Shown: positions 62,687-64,000 of the stretch, in pieces
How positions within the stretch are numbered: position 1 is the stretch's first letter
How the letters are laid out: every line of letters begins with the position of its first letter
Assembly (NCBI RefSeq): GCF_007970185.1
Contig: NZ_CP042431.1
Location: 3,596,001 to 3,660,000 of the forward strand
Source of the DNA: Pseudobacter ginsenosidimutans
Lineage (GTDB): Bacteria; Bacteroidota; Bacteroidia; Chitinophagales; Chitinophagaceae
DNA: 64,000 nt
Direction: 5' to 3'
Notes under the pieces: generated by a model
The model's database searches: none
Told to the model about the DNA's origin: nothing
What the model saw: only the letters and a program-made list of their open reading frames with translations
Program-made: the position numbers and the translations under genes

Positions 62687-63133
62687 TTATTTTCTGATTG
62701 AATCCAATCCGAATGATTGGGAAAAAAGAATGTCTCTTTTGCCTGTGGTAGTAATGCGGTAATCTGCGGGGTATAGTTTCCTGAACTGGATGTAAGTTAC
62801 GGATACCATCGCAAATGCGATCATCGCATCGATAGTTGAGGCAAAACCAAGCACGGCGAGTTTGGAGAAGAAGGCAAAGATGATGTCGAAGAAGATGCCG
62901 GCGAAAACCCACTCCTTCAGTCTCAGTAACCTGTTTGGCGTCAGCAATACGGCCACGCCCGACAGTTTTGCCACACCCAGAATATAAATGAAATGGACCG
63001 GATAACCGAGTTGCTGCGTAATATCCCAAACCAGCTTGTTTTGTGTGAGCTCACAGATGCCGCTGGTGCCGAACCACAGGGAAGTGAGGATAGCGCCTGT
63101 CCGGTAAATGATCTTTGATGTTTTTGTGTTCAT
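62687..63133 (-). CDS. DoxX family membrane protein
   Basis: A 148-residue inner membrane protein from the ATG at 63131-63133 (MNTKTSKIIYRTG); the frame opens 11 codons earlier. Four hydrophobic segments are visible ('IIYRTGAILTSLWFGTSGI', 'FIYILGVAKLSGVAVLL', 'EWVFAGIFFDIIFAFFSKLAVLG', 'DAMIAFAMVSVTYIQF'), the layout of small DoxX/DoxD-like quinone-linked proteins. It starts an operon with the hydrolase gene 7 bp downstream. Function of this subgroup is unknown. Confidence 0.84.
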   Translation of the reverse strand: MNTKTSKIIYRTGAILTSLWFGTSGICELTQNKLVWDITQQLGYPVHFIYILGVAKLSGVAVLLTPNRLLRLKEWVFAGIFFDIIFAFFSKLAVLGFASTIDAMIAFAMVSVTYIQFRKLYPADYRITTTGKRDILFSQSFGLDSIRK

Positions 63134-63303
63134 GTTATATTGCTTTAGCGTTGTTTGATAACACAAAGATGTTCATCACACGGGTGCTGAATAAGCAGTT
63201 TCCTGTGAAGTGGACAGATGAACCAGTGAACCAGGCATTGGGAAAGGGGGAGGATTTGTGTACTATTCCTAAATTGGTTTTCTTTACAGCAAATCGTCAA
63301 CAA

Positions 63304-64000
63304 TGATCTGTACGCTGTATGCACATTACACAGGATTTGACAGAATCAAAAAAAGGATAGAGGAGTTTTTCCCGGAAGGCAAACTGTTTGTGGGTAAAGA
63401 CGGGGAATCCGATGTACTGGAATGTGAGGCCAAAGGAGGATTTCTCAGGCCTTCCGGAAAATTGAAGATCAGCTATCGCGAAAAAGAGAATCCATCCTAT
63501 AAAATTGCAGAGAATGATCATTCTCCGCTTACCAATAACCTTCGGGGATTGCATGGGTATGCGAGGTCTTTACCTTTCTCCAATGAAAGCCTGCAGGAAA
63601 AATTCCTGCAAAAGATCTTTACACTGAACTGTGAGTTTTCCATCGCTGTAACGAAAGGAGAAATAAAAGAATTGAAAAATGTAATTCAGGAATTGGCTCA
63701 GGAGTTCGATGCCATCCTGTTTGTGCAACCCAAAACGGTGATCAGTAAATCGAAGGGACAACATTTTTTAGACAGTCATCTCGATCTTATCATCGACCAG
63801 GAAGGCAATAGCGGGATCGATTTCCTGGATGTGAAAATTGATGCCGCATATTTCGATCAGCAGGTACCTGCCAGGGAAGACCAGCTGGCAAGAAAATCCA
63901 GATCGGAGCAACTGATCGGATCCTGGCAGATCAGTGTGAACAAGCATCTGCCTGTTATCGATTCAGAAGAAACGGTTACCATCAGACGAGCTGAAGAGAT
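63304..64000 (+). CDS. DUF4272-like protein (3' end outside window)
   Basis: The frame opens with ATG at 63304 (MICTLYAHYTGFDRIKKRI) and stays open to the right edge (232 codons), so the C-terminus is missing. The end of the visible part, 'QISVNKHLPVIDSEETVTIRRAEEI', resembles the opening of the DUF4272 domain, whose family usually begins with 'hLP' and 'R..eEI'. The preceding ~200 residues ('CEAKGGFLRPSGKLKISYREKENPSYKIAENDHSPLTNNLRGLHGYARSLP') look like the N-terminal extension seen in some DUF4272 proteins. No catalytic motif is evident. Confidence 0.65.

Noticed and set aside
1-64000. CRISPR arrays, tRNA/rRNA genes, prophage, IS elements, integrases
   Set aside because: No regularly spaced repeats, cloverleaf or rRNA segments, and no transposase- or integrase-like protein was found on either strand.

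Overview
The window reads as chromosomal DNA from a glycan-degrading Bacteroidota bacterium, most likely of the family Chitinophagaceae. That placement is inferred from gene content: two SusC/SusD pairs, an ECF sigma/FecR pair feeding a SusC with an STN domain, lipoproteins of Bacteroidota-only families (DUF4843, PKD-like, DUF4374, DUF4249, DUF5000-type), LytTR/histidine kinase pairs, and promoters of the TTTG-N19-TAnnTTTG type. No tRNA, rRNA, CRISPR array, transposase, integrase or phage gene was seen.

Layout. (1) 1-12061, minus strand: ECF sigma factor, FecR, SusC with STN domain, SusD, DUF4843 lipoprotein, PKD-like lipoprotein, ABC ATPase, and a GldF/GldG-type permease that runs off the left edge. 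(2) 12516-17280, plus strand: an iron/siderophore-type locus (PepSY membrane protein, TonB receptor broken by a frameshift at a G5 run, DUF4374 lipoprotein). (3) 17485-20007: DPP4-like S9 peptidase, then a strong terminator. (4) 20174-40656, plus strand: a polysaccharide utilization locus of eleven genes in two transcription units. Unit one is a GntR/sugar-sensor regulator, a sodium:sugar symporter and a clan GH-D glycosidase. Unit two is SusC, SusD, two surface glycan-binding lipoproteins, GH95, GH27, a sialate-O-acetylesterase-like esterase and GH36. Both units start at promoters with the same geometry, each followed by a four-fold 5-bp-period ATAG repeat, which I propose as the regulator's operator. 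(5) 40777-44339: LytTR regulator/kinase pair, an orphan 146-residue protein and an outer-membrane-type protein. (6) 44411-53398: Ca2+-type P-ATPase, esterase, AraC regulator, a TonB receptor/DUF4249 pair and a MORN-repeat protein. (7) 54008-57038: saccharopine-dehydrogenase-like enzyme and a second LytTR/kinase pair. (8) 57116-59647: a four-gene operon of a di-heme Haem_bd/cytochrome P460 protein, a small lipoprotein, a DUF1223 protein and Ohr, closed by a terminator. (9) 59757-64000: AraC/SDR pair, epoxide-hydrolase-like enzyme/DoxX pair, and the start of a DUF4272-like gene cut by the right edge.

How the parts work together. The PUL would bind and import an oligosaccharide bearing alpha-galactosyl, alpha-L-fucosyl (or L-galactosyl) and acetyl groups, trim it in the periplasm with three alpha-galactosidase-type enzymes, one GH95 and one esterase, and move released sugar inward through the symporter while the GntR protein senses it. 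The first SusC/SusD locus is instead wired to sigma/anti-sigma signalling across the envelope. Small structural elements include five terminators, a three-way-junction RNA element at 13769-13827 and two copies of a REP-like palindrome (24858-24881 and 61578-61621).
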